A stretch of 64,000 nucleotides of DNA. Source: Pogonophryne albipinna. Lineage: Eukaryota > Chordata > Actinopteri > Perciformes > Artedidraconidae. This document shows positions 11,578 through 20,950 of the stretch, one piece after another. How positions within the stretch are numbered: position 1 is the first letter of the stretch; each line of letters opens with the position of its first letter. Location of the stretch: assembly GCA_028583405.1 (NCBI GenBank), contig CM053243.1, positions 48,986,826 through 49,050,825 on the forward strand, read 5' to 3'. The notes below the pieces were generated by a model. That model was not told the origin of the DNA. It saw only the letters and a list, made by a program, of their open reading frames with translations, and ran no database searches. The translations under genes were made by a program, and so were the position numbers.

Positions 11578-11951
11578 ACTTATTGTGAACAAAATTAACA
11601 TTGCTTTTTATTTCAATTAAAAAAATATATATTTCACATCAAAAGAAACAACAATGTCTTAACAAATCGTATTACATAATCTGATGACAGAACTGTAAAC
11701 AGAATAGCTGAAACTTTAACAAAATAAATAACTCAGTTACCTCTAACCATGAACCCATGTTTGTATAATTTAGTTAACTCCGTGTGTTGCTGACGTGGAA
11801 AAGTTATTTGTGGATGGGGGGGCTACAGAGCTACTAGAAAGACAGTCGAACCCGGTCCATTCCTCCGTCTAAATGTGGTGCACTTTTGCTAAATGTTTAG
11901 ACAAATTGCTCGTGTTACCGCCCTTACATGCTAAACTCTTATTGCACTAAA
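11578..11951 (-). mobile_element. Inverted part-copy of the BED-finger hAT element
   Basis: Reverse complement of about 10530-10920, including the finger half beginning GTGCAATAAGAGTTTAGCAT. It carries several substitutions, and GGGGGGG replaces part of the serine-rich linker. It lies 430 bp from the first copy, so the pair can form a large hairpin. Confidence 0.75.
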
Positions 11952-12704
11952 GCAGGGGTGCCCAACCTTTTTTGAACCGAGAGCTACTTTTAAAGTTGCC
12001 AGTCTGCCGAGATCTACCAGTCCAAATAGAGAGACGTAGCCATTACTGACAGCCTACTACCAGGTAAATACACACTTCTACTTGTATAAAACTGACCTTT
12101 GTACGATTAATACTTCATAAAATACTGCAGATCCTTTATCTTACCTCTTTCTAATCTACACACATACAAGTATTTAACTGAAGTTACACAACAGTGTTGT
12201 TGATACAGAGTTGGAGTTTATTCACACGTCACTACAGTGGGTAATGTTTTCAAGAAACATTGAACAGTGCTGCCACATATGACACAGGGAAAAAAGAAAA
12301 GACTCTGAACCCTTTCTTTGCCATTATATAAAAATAGTGTTGCTCCAAAAGTATAAATTAGGCTTACTAATAAGACAACTCAGATCTGAAGCTACACAGG
12401 AATCTGCTGCAACAGTGCAATAAAAAAGACAAAATTAATAGAATCAAACCCTTTTTTGTTGCATTTTTAGTAGATTATAAAAAGAAATGCCTTTAAAATA
12501 GGATGCAAGCAACACTAGTTTCTTAACCTGAATTGATAATAGACTATAATCAATTTAAGTTTGCATTCTTATACCATTTTGCACAATAATTATAATGACT
12601 AAGTTCAAACAAACTAAAACTTACAGCTGATTAATAACGGTATCCAACTTGAGTTTTTATTATATCAAAAACCTGTTGAAATGCTACTGTTATTGTTGTT
12701 GTTT

Positions 12705-12790
12705 ACTGTCCCCCAAAAAGCGCGTCGGCAGCCTCCAGGAATGCTTCTTTCACAACTTCGCCGTCTTTGAAAGACTTCATGTGTTTCTCT
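12705..12790 (-). pseudogene. hAT transposase fragment (internal segment)
   Basis: The minus-strand frame reads KSFKDGEVVKEAFLEAADAL. It resembles the K-x-F-x-DGE-x-VKE segment that follows the BED finger in SCAND3/ZBED/FAM200-like hAT transposases. This is inferred from memory of the family and is short. Confidence 0.55.
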
Positions 12791-12989
12791 GGAACGTGAC
12801 TGACACGATAAGATGCTCTGGAGCAGCCTTGCTCTTGTTGTTGGGCCTGGTGAAAATGGACTGCTGTGCATTTAGCTGTCCTTTCAGGCCCCTCCCCTTT
12901 TGGGAGCGTAGGGCAGAATTAGGAGGGAGTTCCGTCTCGTAGAGTTTGTACACTGTTATGAAATGCCGCTCCTAAATTACCCTTCTTCG

Positions 12990-13112
12990 ATAAAGCCACG
13001 CTCGCATTGCAGATGAGAGACAGATGGACTTTGAATTGGAATAGATACAAAAATAATCATCCTCCCACTCGGAGTGAAAATGATATATTTTGGACTTTTT
13101 TGCTTCTGCCAT
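12990..13112 (-). pseudogene. hAT transposase N-terminus (fragment)
   Basis: Starting at the ATG whose first base is at 13112 the frame reads MAEAKKSKIYHFHSEWEDDY, continuing FCIYSNSKSICL. This is the N-terminal lead into the BED finger of SCAND3-like hAT transposases. The finger cysteines and histidines are lost after a deletion. A related fragment at 43288-43500 keeps the distal part of the finger. Confidence 0.65.
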
Positions 13113-13427
13113 AATTGTGGTCTTGTGTGTGTGCGGACTGTCACTCCTGTTGACACGGACAACGTCAGCGAAATAGTGCCCACTGCCCACCAGCCACGCC
13201 CCGACACATGGGGTCACGCCGGCCAATCACAAAGCTTTGATGCGTTCAAGTGCATTATTCTGGCACAGGAACATTATGTTATAGGACATGTCATGATTAT
13301 ACAGATATGTTGATTTCAGTGATGTAGTTAATAATAGGTCTCGTAACGACAAAAGGTATGCCGAAGCTTGGGCCTTCTCCAAGGAGGGAGTGGTCCAGTT
13401 TTAGATATTAGACGAATAAAAGTAATG

Positions 13428-13690
13428 AATATGTCAGAACTCTGAGTAATATTATCCAAGTTTTGTCTACACAGGCTAGGAAAGCTACAGAGATACCAGA
13501 CGAGACACCAGAAGAGACTCCTGTTCGGCCAGGTGATTGGGTGAGGGTGAAAGTTCACAAAAGACAGTGAGCTGATCCCGGTGGACGGAACAGTGAGAAG
13601 TTGTAATGAACTTCACACGCGCTCCGGTTTAAAGGTAAAGACAAAGGAGCAAATTGACACCACCTCACACATTGTCACCCTTCACTGGCA
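13428..13690 (+). pseudogene. Endogenous retrovirus integrase C-terminal remnant
   Basis: A frame from about 13428 to an in-frame stop at 13573 contains the motif PGDWVRVKV, typical of the SH3-like C-terminal domain of gammaretrovirus-type integrases, preceded by a charged PDETPEE stretch. After the stop a shifted frame carries TRSGLKVK and TLHW. At least one stop and one frameshift are present. It lies directly upstream of an env-like frame, in the order expected for pol and env. No LTRs, gag or polymerase were found, so this is an inactive relic. Confidence 0.6.
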
Positions 13691-13935
13691 ACTTCCAGAA
13701 CATTATTGGGCGTTAGGACTGATTTGGCAGAGCTGGAACAAAACAATAAATAGAAATAAGATAAAGATAGAAACAGCTCAAAAGACGAATTGTCTATAGA
13801 TTTTTATAGATTGTACACTAAAGTGAAAACCTATTTTTTGTTTTACATCTGAAAAAGAGTCCAATTTTTTTTATACGTTATTATAGTACTCATTATTTAA
13901 ATTCTGTAACTGACACAACCAGGGATAAAATAGAG

Positions 13936-14280
13936 ATGATGTCAAGAACAAAGCCAAACCAATTGTGGGGTCTTCTAGGGATAAGAGTCAGAATAGCATT
14001 GTTGATTGTGCTCATTACACTTGGCACCTTTCTGGTTGGATGGGGAGTACAATATCAAGTAAGACATGGATCCATTAGTCCACTCATAGAGAATGCCCAC
14101 ATCACTAACAAAACTCCAGCTGTGTTTCAGAGACTTTCACTTATCCCCAGAGCCAAAAGATCAGCTGAGCAACAAGAGGAGGAGTTAGAAATACTCGGTC
14201 CCAAAGGTGAGGCGGTTACAATCAAGATGATTCACCCCCCATATATGCAGTTCTTGTATCAAATGATGAGATGGGTTTAA
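13936..14280 (+). pseudogene. Env-like N-terminal frame of an endogenous retrovirus (truncated)
   Basis: The 114-residue frame begins with a basic stretch, then a hydrophobic segment at about residues 15-39 that could act as signal or membrane anchor. A hydrophilic region follows with an N-K-T glycosylation site, and a basic PRAKRS motif at about residues 72-77. No receptor-binding or fusion region can be recognised. Identification rests on position after the integrase remnant and is an inference. The frame ends exactly where the TTAA element T is inserted, and stops also occur beyond that element. Nothing here suggests function. Confidence 0.45.
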
Positions 14281-14460
14281 AGGGGGGGTAGGTAAGTTTC
14301 AGAAACCGGCTCGAGTGCACTAAAATTTGAAAGTACACAGCCGAAAAGAATCCGCCCCTTCCTTCAGACTTCCTTACAGAGCACCTCCTCCAACACACAT
14401 GAACGCGCACATGACTTAGGTTGGCTATATAGTTCAGGGGAATTGTAAACCATACAACAC

Positions 14461-15133
14461 CTGTCCAAGAGAAAAAGAGCGACCACGGCGTCAGATTTCA
14501 ACTCGGTGTGTATGGGGGTTATTCCCTATCTTTATTCAAGAGCGTGGTATTTACATTTGAGAGCATACTTTATTGATTTCCTTCACTCAAACCCTGTCAT
14601 CGCACCAAAGACAAACCAAAGAGTAACCGCCCTTACGGGACGCTGTAATAAGTAAAACGAACGCACCCGCAAGGACACCTGGCCTCCTATTGGTTGAGGG
14701 ATTTTGACAGGATTGTTGCACAAAAGTTTCGAGCGCGCAGAGAATAAATCTGAGAGCAGAAAAAATCCGTAAGCAGCAATATATCTGAGTGCAAGCGTAC
14801 AGTTTGAGCAGAAGCAGAGCAAATCTAAGTGCAAGCAGACACTATTTGAGTGCGAGGACAGGGTTTGAGGGAAATAAATACATAAAGTATGCTCTCAAAT
14901 TTAAATACCACGCTCTTGAATAAAGATAGGGAATAACCCCCATAGGTGTGTTGCATCAGTTGTCGCCATCGTTGAAAAGCAACTCCGATATTGACTCTGG
15001 TTTGAATTCTCCTAGTTTCCACTTTGTTTTTGTTCCTAATTTGCTCCGTTACATTATTTCTTTTGCCACCAGTAGACGATGTTGAACCTAACTCTGCCAT
15101 GGTGAAAGTGGCCGCCTGTTGCTGGCGAGTCAT
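14461..15133 (-). pseudogene. Gene-like exon inside element T, split by a MITE
   Basis: The minus-strand ATG at 15133 opens a frame reading MTRQQQAATFTMAELG and later TRVNIGVAFQRWRQLMQHT at the insertion site. When the 434-bp MITE and one copy of GGTGTG are skipped, the frame continues without a break into ELKSDAVVALFLLD. It ends at a splice-donor-like AG/GTGTTG, with the last exon base at 14461. I associate the RVNIG-AF-RWR...SDA-VA-FLLD pattern with exons of many uncharacterised multi-copy teleost proteins, from memory and not checked. Function is unknown. The intact short frame and donor imply a true first coding exon, either captured from a gene or belonging to a larger autonomous parent. 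This copy is disrupted. Confidence 0.6.
14511..14944. mobile_element. Nested palindromic MITE with GGTGTG target duplication
   Basis: Begins TATGGGGGTTATTCCCTATC and ends in its reverse complement. The two arms pair over about 90 bp (14511-14600 with 14855-14944). GGTGTG flanks it at 14505-14510 and 14945-14950. The 6-bp duplication is supported by the host frame, which is restored only if one GGTGTG is kept. A TA duplication is the alternative reading of the same junction but would not restore the frame. Confidence 0.75.
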
Positions 15134-15438
15134 TTAAGTACTGCTGCAATGCACGCCCAATGACGGCACGCCCAATGAGGGCACGAGATACATTTGTGCG
15201 TGCACGAGATGGAAGGCTGACAGACAGGACGGCAATCCAATCCGTTTAGCCGGCCCGGCAAAACGGATTGGTCGTACTTTTTACAGTATTACGGCTTCCA
15301 CAGATGAAATTTTTTTATGGATTTTTTGTCAAAGCACTTAAGATATGCATTGCTATCGGGATGTTAAGAGCATTCCATGGAATATAACAAAAAGTGTATC
15401 TCGAGCCGGTTTCTCAAACTTACCTACCCCCCCTTTAA

Positions 15439-16640
15439 GTGATCGGGATATGTAAGTGATGGGGATTTACAGATTAGGGGAATCTCCAAATACACTGGAT
15501 CCATGTTTTAGTCTGTACCAGAAACACCCCTGTTAAGTTTATGAACAACCGACCGGTGACCTGAGAAAATGATTACAGTAGAAACAGGCTACTAATCCAC
15601 AAGTACAGCTTTGTACGTACAAACTCTATGAACAAAATTCCCCAGCAGAATAATTAATCCCAGGGGCCCCGTTAATCCCTAGTTTTAATTATTACATCAT
15701 CAATATTACATTTCCAATAACCAAACTGGTATTTATGCTGGTCTACAAGTAGTCTTGCTGGTGTACCAGCTTTCCCATGCTGGTATTGCTGTTCTACTAG
15801 CATGGTCTTGCTGGTGATACAGCTTCACCAGTAAGACTGCTGGTAGATCAGCATAAATACCAGCTTCTGTTAGAAATTAAAATCAATGTTTTGATAGCAT
15901 AATGAACCATAAAACATACCGTCAGTTTAAAAGCTGTTTTATACTGAAAAACCAGAAGTTCCTGTGCACAACCAGTTGTTAAGCTTTTATTCTGAAAATC
16001 CTTCATCTCCGGTTAGCATTTAGCATGAGGCTAATATACCATTTACTATAGAGGTGAATTTAGCAGCGAGATGATATGATGTTGCACACCGAAACCTACT
16101 GATTTCAACACTACAACTACAGACGTCGAGATATTATTATTGTTGTTGAATATTAAATGAAGGTACAGTTTATTTGAGTACGTTATTGTTTACAGATGTG
16201 GGTAGCATGTGACAACTTCCGGAACGACCAGAAACCAAACTGCTGTGAAGTATTTCCTGTATTTTTTGGAGTATTGATTACAGCGTTTAGAATGTGTTAA
16301 ATGAAAAGTCATGAAAGAGTTAAGGAAGAGAAAAGGCGTGTTTAGATATATTGAATGTACAATGTCTGTATCCTCTGATATGCGTAACAACGGACATTAA
16401 AACGTCGAGAGCCGGCCCGCTGGGAGGAGCCAGCAGAGGATATAAAAACAGCGGGACCTGAGGGGTTCGGCCTCTTTCTTCACCTGCCAGGGCCAGGAAC
16501 CACAGCTGTTTTTCCTGTCGAACAAATATTCTGTTTGTAACATAACCGCGCCTTTATTTTTAATTAAAGTACCAATTAGACCCCATCTCAGAGACTCCAT
16601 TTAGTCTCCTTTTAAGCTTCTCTCCTGGACGCGAGAATAA
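15439..16640. other. Retroviral flank then anonymous DNA
   Basis: 15439-15720 may be further ERV-derived sequence, but no motif is recognised. 15735-15865 holds CTGGT-rich units related to 9845-10008. 15870-16640 has no supported feature and no coding frame longer than about 70 codons with recognisable content. Confidence 0.5.
15735..15865. repeat. GCTGGT-unit palindromic repeat
   Basis: Alternating GCTGGT and ACCAGC units around TACCAGCTTTCCCATGCTGG. Same family as 9845-10008. Confidence 0.65.
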
Positions 16641-16655
16641 CCAACACAGATAACA

Positions 16656-16729
16656 CTTCACCAGCAAAAACCAGCATAGACCAGCATGAATTCCATGCTG
16701 GTCTATGCTGTTTTTTTCAGCAGGGACAG
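16656..16729. repeat. CCAGCATAGACCAGCAT palindromic repeat
   Basis: An inverted pair around GAATTC ending TTTTTTTCAGCAGGGA, the same end as at 9988-10007. Confidence 0.7.
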
Positions 16730-16794
16730 CAGAAGGTAAGACATTTCTCCCGTCTTTGCTCCGTAAAGCTCCGTGAAGCTCCGTGTTGTGATGT

Positions 16795-17090
16795 CTGTGT
16801 TTGTTTCCCATGTCGCGAGTTCTGACCGCTCAGTGATTATACTAATACCTCTAGAATCTGTGGAATCTCAGCTTGCTAGCTAATATCTTGTTTGTGCTGA
16901 TCCGATAAGTAATAAAGTATTCATACCTAGAGTTCTGTGCTAAGTGCGTTAGCATTTTTTCCGCTCAGGGCTAAATTAGACGCTTCTTGTGAGACTTCTG
17001 TTTTGTTTCGGTAAAAATGGTTCGTATGGTCAGTTAGCTGAGTTTCTTCCCGTTAAATGAGTATGACACATTCATAGTTTATTAAATGTT
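16795..17090 (-). mobile_element. Family X half-copy, upstream of the L1
   Basis: 16795-16990 is an inverted repeat of 18820-18990. 17030-17090 matches X sequence around AATAAACTATGAA in reverse. Its continuation lies beyond the L1 insertion, ending at AACAGGTTAA near 18773. Confidence 0.65.
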
Positions 17091-17109
17091 AAGAAGCCCT
17101 GAGGGGAAC

Positions 17110-18595
17110 AGCAGAAAAGCCAGACTCCGTCTTAAACTATTATACCTACCTTATGAGAGGGGGGGTCTTCAATTCCCTAATCTTAACCTGTTAAGCCTGA
17201 GAGACCCCGGTACCGGGGCCCTCCTGCAACATCTTGCAGGAAACAGTGTCTGAGGGCATGTTCATTTAATAAACTATGAATGTTTTATATCCATGTAACG
17301 GGAAGAAACTCATCTAACAGATCATTTAAAAAAAAAAACAATGCTAATGCTGAGCCTCTGAATTAGCAACGAGCGAAAAATGCTAACAGATGACTGCACC
17401 GAAATTCACTCACAAAACCTTATTATTTATCTTTGCTGCACATCCAACCCATCGTTTCACATCGTGAGGTGACACAGAATCGAAGGGTACCCTCATTATC
17501 ACTCAATTATACGAACTCTCTGAGATAATAACAAGAACAGACATCAAAACATATGGCACTAGGTAGCTAAAAACGCTAACATGGCTCACCTGTGTCGTAG
17601 TCTGGTGAAAAGTGGTCTTCAATGGCATTAAAACGATAAAAACGCTGCTGAAGTTAATCCATAGGTTAATCCAATGTGTCTGTGTCCCCTTGAAATGATT
17701 TCTGATAATCCATAAGCAATAAACCTGCTTTTCGGTTTTCAGATGTCAGAGCGAGAGATAGGTTCACTCTCATGCAAAACTGTGTGCGCGAAGCCCCCAC
17801 CTTTTTGTTTTACCATGTGTGTGAGTGGGGAGATCCCCCTTCGATTCTATTGGCTCTAACGGTCAGAAAGAGATGTCAATCACCAAAATCGACCAATGGG
17901 TTCCAGAGAAATGGTAAAACCCTCATTTCCACCCAAATCACCTCAGAGGTGGAGTTTTTTTTTGCTAAACCTCTCTAAAAAGGTCAAATGTCACTTGTTT
18001 TGCATCAATCTTGATACAGGGTACTTATTATATGTTGTACTTTGGATTCCTAAAGCTTTTAGTCTACCTTACCAACATCCAAGGGTAGTTTTCACTATAA
18101 GTAAAAAATAATTTTTGGACGGACACTATAATTGACAGTTTTTTACTATGTTCAATCTGAATTTTCTTTAAAATAAAAAACATCAATATTGTTTCTGACT
18201 CTTCTACATCCAACTCCCAGGTTTATCATTAGTTTGAGAAAAAAGATTTTTTTTAGAAGGGAAGATATGGTCATTTGTTCTGGGAATGTCATTTTCGAGC
18301 CTGAGACCTGAAAAACAGGCTCAGGGCTAAACTGGTTAAATGGTATTATATGGCTGCCCAACTAAACTCAGCTTCATATTATTTTTGTACAACAACACCC
18401 CCGACCAGGAGGGCTATCGCTTTATGTTGGAAATGTACGGATGCCCCATCACTGAGGATTTGGTTGAAGGAACTTTCTGGAAGTGTTGGTCTAGAAAGAC
18501 TGACTTACATCGCTAAGGGCAAGCGGAAGGACTTTGTTCAGCTCTGGGAGCCGTATATGCACATTATGAGGGACGGGAATGTGGACTGCCTCTGA
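17110..18595 (+). pseudogene. L1/Tx1 ORF2 C-terminal coding remnant, split by element X
   Basis: The first part, 17110-17186, encodes ARLRLKLLYLPYERGGLQFP followed by NL. After X and one TTAA are skipped the frame continues from 18340 with KWYYMAAQLNSASYYF and, further on, RAIALCWKC, WLKEL and ITY-like blocks, ending at TGA 18593-18595. This order (LP-RGGL--PN, YY-AAQL, late L--W-PF/Y) is the C-terminal region after the reverse transcriptase of vertebrate L1/Tx1 elements. No reverse transcriptase or endonuclease domain is present. Dead on arrival by 5' truncation. Confidence 0.8.
17187..18335. mobile_element. Family X, complete copy with TTAA duplication
   Basis: TTAA at 17183-17186 and 18336-18339. 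The ends are CCTGTTAAGCC and GGCTAAACTGG, which are imperfect inverted repeats. Removing the 1149 bp and one TTAA restores the L1 reading frame, so the borders are exact. TTAA plus CC ends fit the piggyBac type. The interior carries no transposase, only a block conserved among X copies (about 17955-18110). Related copies or fragments lie at 6437-7083, 9465-9535, 16795-17090, 18758-19375, 45390-45530 and 48026-48375. Confidence 0.85.
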
Positions 18596-18757
18596 AAAGA
18601 AACTTTATTTATTTTATTTGTAGGCCTATGCTTTTAATGCTGGTGCAATGTGAGGGTGTGTATGCGTGTATGTCTGTATGTGTTTGTGATGTACTTTGTT
18701 GTTCAATAAGAAAATACCAATAAACATATTGTGGAAAAAAAAAGAAGCCCTGAGGGG

Positions 18758-19375
18758 GGCGGCTAAACAGGTTAACCATGTTTAGCCAAACGAAACAAAA
18801 GGGTAATAACAAAGGCTCTGAATTAGCAATTAGCACAGAACTCAAGGTAAAATACCCTTATTACTTATCAAATCTGCACAAACAAGATTGATTAGCAAGC
18901 TGATATTCCACAGATTCTACAGGAATAAGTATCATCACTGAGCGATCTGAACTCGCGACATGGGAAGCGAAAACAGACATCATTCACCAATGGGTAATGT
19001 TTAGATGGATTTTAGGAACTTCCCCTCGATTATATTGGCTCTAACGGTTAAAAAGAGATGTCAATCACCGAAATGGACCGAGGGGGGCCAGAATTATGGA
19101 AAATCCACCCAAATGACCCAAGAAGTGTTTTTTATGTTGCTAAACCTCTCTAAAAAGGTAAAATGTCACTTGTTTTGCATCAATCTTGATACAGGGTACT
19201 TATTATATGTTATAGTTTGGATTCCTAAAGCTTTTAGTCTCTGATCCCATCATTCAAGGGTGGTTTTCACTATAAGTAATGTTTTTCTTTTGGACGGACA
19301 CTATCATTTAATTTTTTTTACTATGTTCAATCTGAATTTAGTTTAAAATAAAAAAAATCTATATTGATTCTGACT
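18758..19375 (+). mobile_element. Family X sequence downstream of the L1
   Basis: 18758-18773 ends the copy split by the L1. 18820-19375 is a further X-type segment in the opposite orientation, matching 17860-18180 through the conserved AAGATTGA/AAATGTCACTTGTTTTGC block. Boundaries between the two are not resolved. Confidence 0.6.
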
Positions 19376-19438
19376 AGTGGAGCCTCGCAGCGGCGAAACC
19401 GTGCCACGCCACACTAATTGCGCATTTGCGGCTCAGTT

Positions 19439-19500
19439 GAGGCTCCCTCCGCAAGATGAGGCCCCCTCCGCAAGGTGAGGCCCCCTCCGCAAGGTGAGGG
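19439..19500. repeat. 19-bp tandem repeat, about three units
   Basis: Units of the form GAGGCCCCCTCCGCAAGGT repeat with single substitutions, in a GC-rich stretch unlike its flanks. Confidence 0.8.
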
Positions 19501-19605
19501 CCCACGCAGTCTGCGTGATCTTCCTGTAGGGAGGGACAGCCCTGTATATATAATACATATAATGGCACTGTTCTAATGGTAAACACTGAATAAAGAACAT
19601 GTTAA

Positions 19606-20116
19606 TATATGTGCTGTTTCAGAAACAATGAACGACGTGTTTTGGAAGTAATATGGTCTTTGTTTACATTAGCAAGCATCGCTAACACTCAGAGCTAACC
19701 TGTACTGGAGAGAATACGTGTAAAAAAGCCAGATATAAAAAGGTACTGTCCTTGTAGTAAACCCACGAGAGAGAAAGCGTTTGAGCTCCATACTGTTTCA
19801 GAAATAATGCTTGATGTGGTTTGGAACATACTATGGCGTTTAATCATGGCAGCGTTTAGCTGAGTTCCTGCTGGTAGACAGCCTTCTTTTCACCGAGCTC
19901 ACTGCTTGCATGCGGAAGCTCAAAAGGGGTGTGGGCCAGCAGCAGCTCAAAGGGCCTGACCCAGAATCAGCACTTTAGTAACAGGGCTGAAATAGAGGGG
20001 TATGAGGCATGCTACAATGGGTGATCTGTTTGGTATTTTGAGCAAAACACTTCATAGACATGTTTTGTATAGATATGGCCCGATAATATATTGTTGAAAT
20101 ATAGCATAGGTGAGCT
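19606..20116. mobile_element. Family Z, partial copy
   Basis: Reverse complement of most of 26525-27180. It ends at AGCATAGGTGAGCT followed by TTAA at 20117-20120. The other terminus is missing at about 19606. Confidence 0.75.
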
Positions 20117-20740
20117 TTAAATGTTTTGACATGTAACTAGTTATTGTAATGGAATACATTTGTAAAGTAACCCTCCCAACCCTGCCCCTTATATTACTTA
20201 GTCCTTTTGAGTTGCATCAACCTTAGAAGTGCTTTCTTTGCCAGCAGTGGATATTGTAAGTAAAACAAACATATGCATTGTCAGTGAACATTTTGCAGCG
20301 AATTAAAAATAACATGACTTGGTAAATATTCCTACATCACTTTGGGAAGCCTTTAACTGTTGATGCTGCGATATGAGCTGCAGACAGCAGCAGAGCGTAG
20401 GAGAGCTGAGAGTGAATATTTCAGCATGGTTGGAGGCATTAGTGGTGTCAGTGTGAGTGGTGGGATGAGGGTGTGTGTGTTTGGGAGGGGGGGTTAGCAG
20501 ATAGCAGAGCACATCTGGTGCTTAGGTGGGGAGGAGGTGGCGGGGGCCGGGGGGGCAGCCCGTGGCAGCTCCCCTCTCCGTACCAGCCTCAGCCTGTGGA
20601 AAGGGCTGCCTGTCTGTCGCTGCCTGATTTATACACGGCTAATGTCAGAGGAAAGCAATGTGGAAACTGTGGCATAAACACTGAAAACACAGTTCAGAGA
20701 TTATGGCTCAGAGTTTGGGAGGACTGCTGCTCCATATGCT
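20117..20740. other. Anonymous DNA with a G-rich strand segment
   Basis: No gene or known repeat recognised. 20465-20565 contains several runs of three to eight guanines (for example GGGGGCCGGGGGGGC), which could form G-quadruplexes. No supported coding frame. Confidence 0.5.
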
Positions 20741-20765
20741 ACACACACACACACACACACACACA
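20741..20765. repeat. (CA)n microsatellite
   Basis: About 12 uninterrupted CA units. Confidence 0.9.
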
Positions 20766-20950
20766 GGCGCTGACACACACCAGCATTCTTCCGATTTTAG
20801 GGCTTATCTCAACAGTGACCTACGGCTTGCATCTTCCAGGGCGATTTCTTGTACTGCCCCCCCCCTCAGGTTATTGTCCCTGACCTCTTGTGCTATCAGC
20901 CCTGGTCCAGCTCTGAATGAACAGCTGCATTTATCACTGACTATTGTCAC

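Larger units (their letters stand above)
11953..13292 (-). mobile_element. hAT pseudo-element of the SCAND3/ZBED-like group
   Basis: The plus-strand end CAGGGGTGCCCAACC at 11953 is the 3' terminus of a minus-strand hAT. Sequence up to 13292 matches 62685-62778 in reverse, the 5' untranslated part of a second element of the same family. The transposase is represented by two separated fragments only. The 5' terminal repeat is missing at 13292, where retroviral sequence follows. Confidence 0.7.
14281..15434. mobile_element. Element T, long form carrying a gene-like exon
   Basis: TTAA lies at 14277-14280 and 15435-15438. The ends are AGGGGGGGTAGGTAAGTTTC and a matching CTTACCTACCCCCCCT. The outer 130 bp on the left and 300 bp on the right match the 381-bp short form at 36335. 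The extra interior (about 14415-15135) contains a minus-strand exon and a nested MITE. TTAA duplication suggests piggyBac or Kolobok. No transposase catalytic domain was seen. Confidence 0.8.
17107..18741 (+). mobile_element. 5'-truncated L1/Tx1-type LINE, itself interrupted by X
   Basis: Flanked by a perfect 16-bp target duplication, AAGAAGCCCTGAGGGG, at 17091-17106 and 18742-18757. It ends in a poly-A run. The insertion comprises an ORF2 C-terminus and a 3' UTR of about 140 bp. A complete X element sits at 17187-18335 inside the reading frame. The L1 inserted into older X-like DNA and later received a younger X. Confidence 0.85.

Noticed and set aside
20473..20883. 136-residue plus-strand frame as a host exon
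   Set aside because: Composed of G-rich and CA-rich low-complexity sequence, with no motif or splice context.
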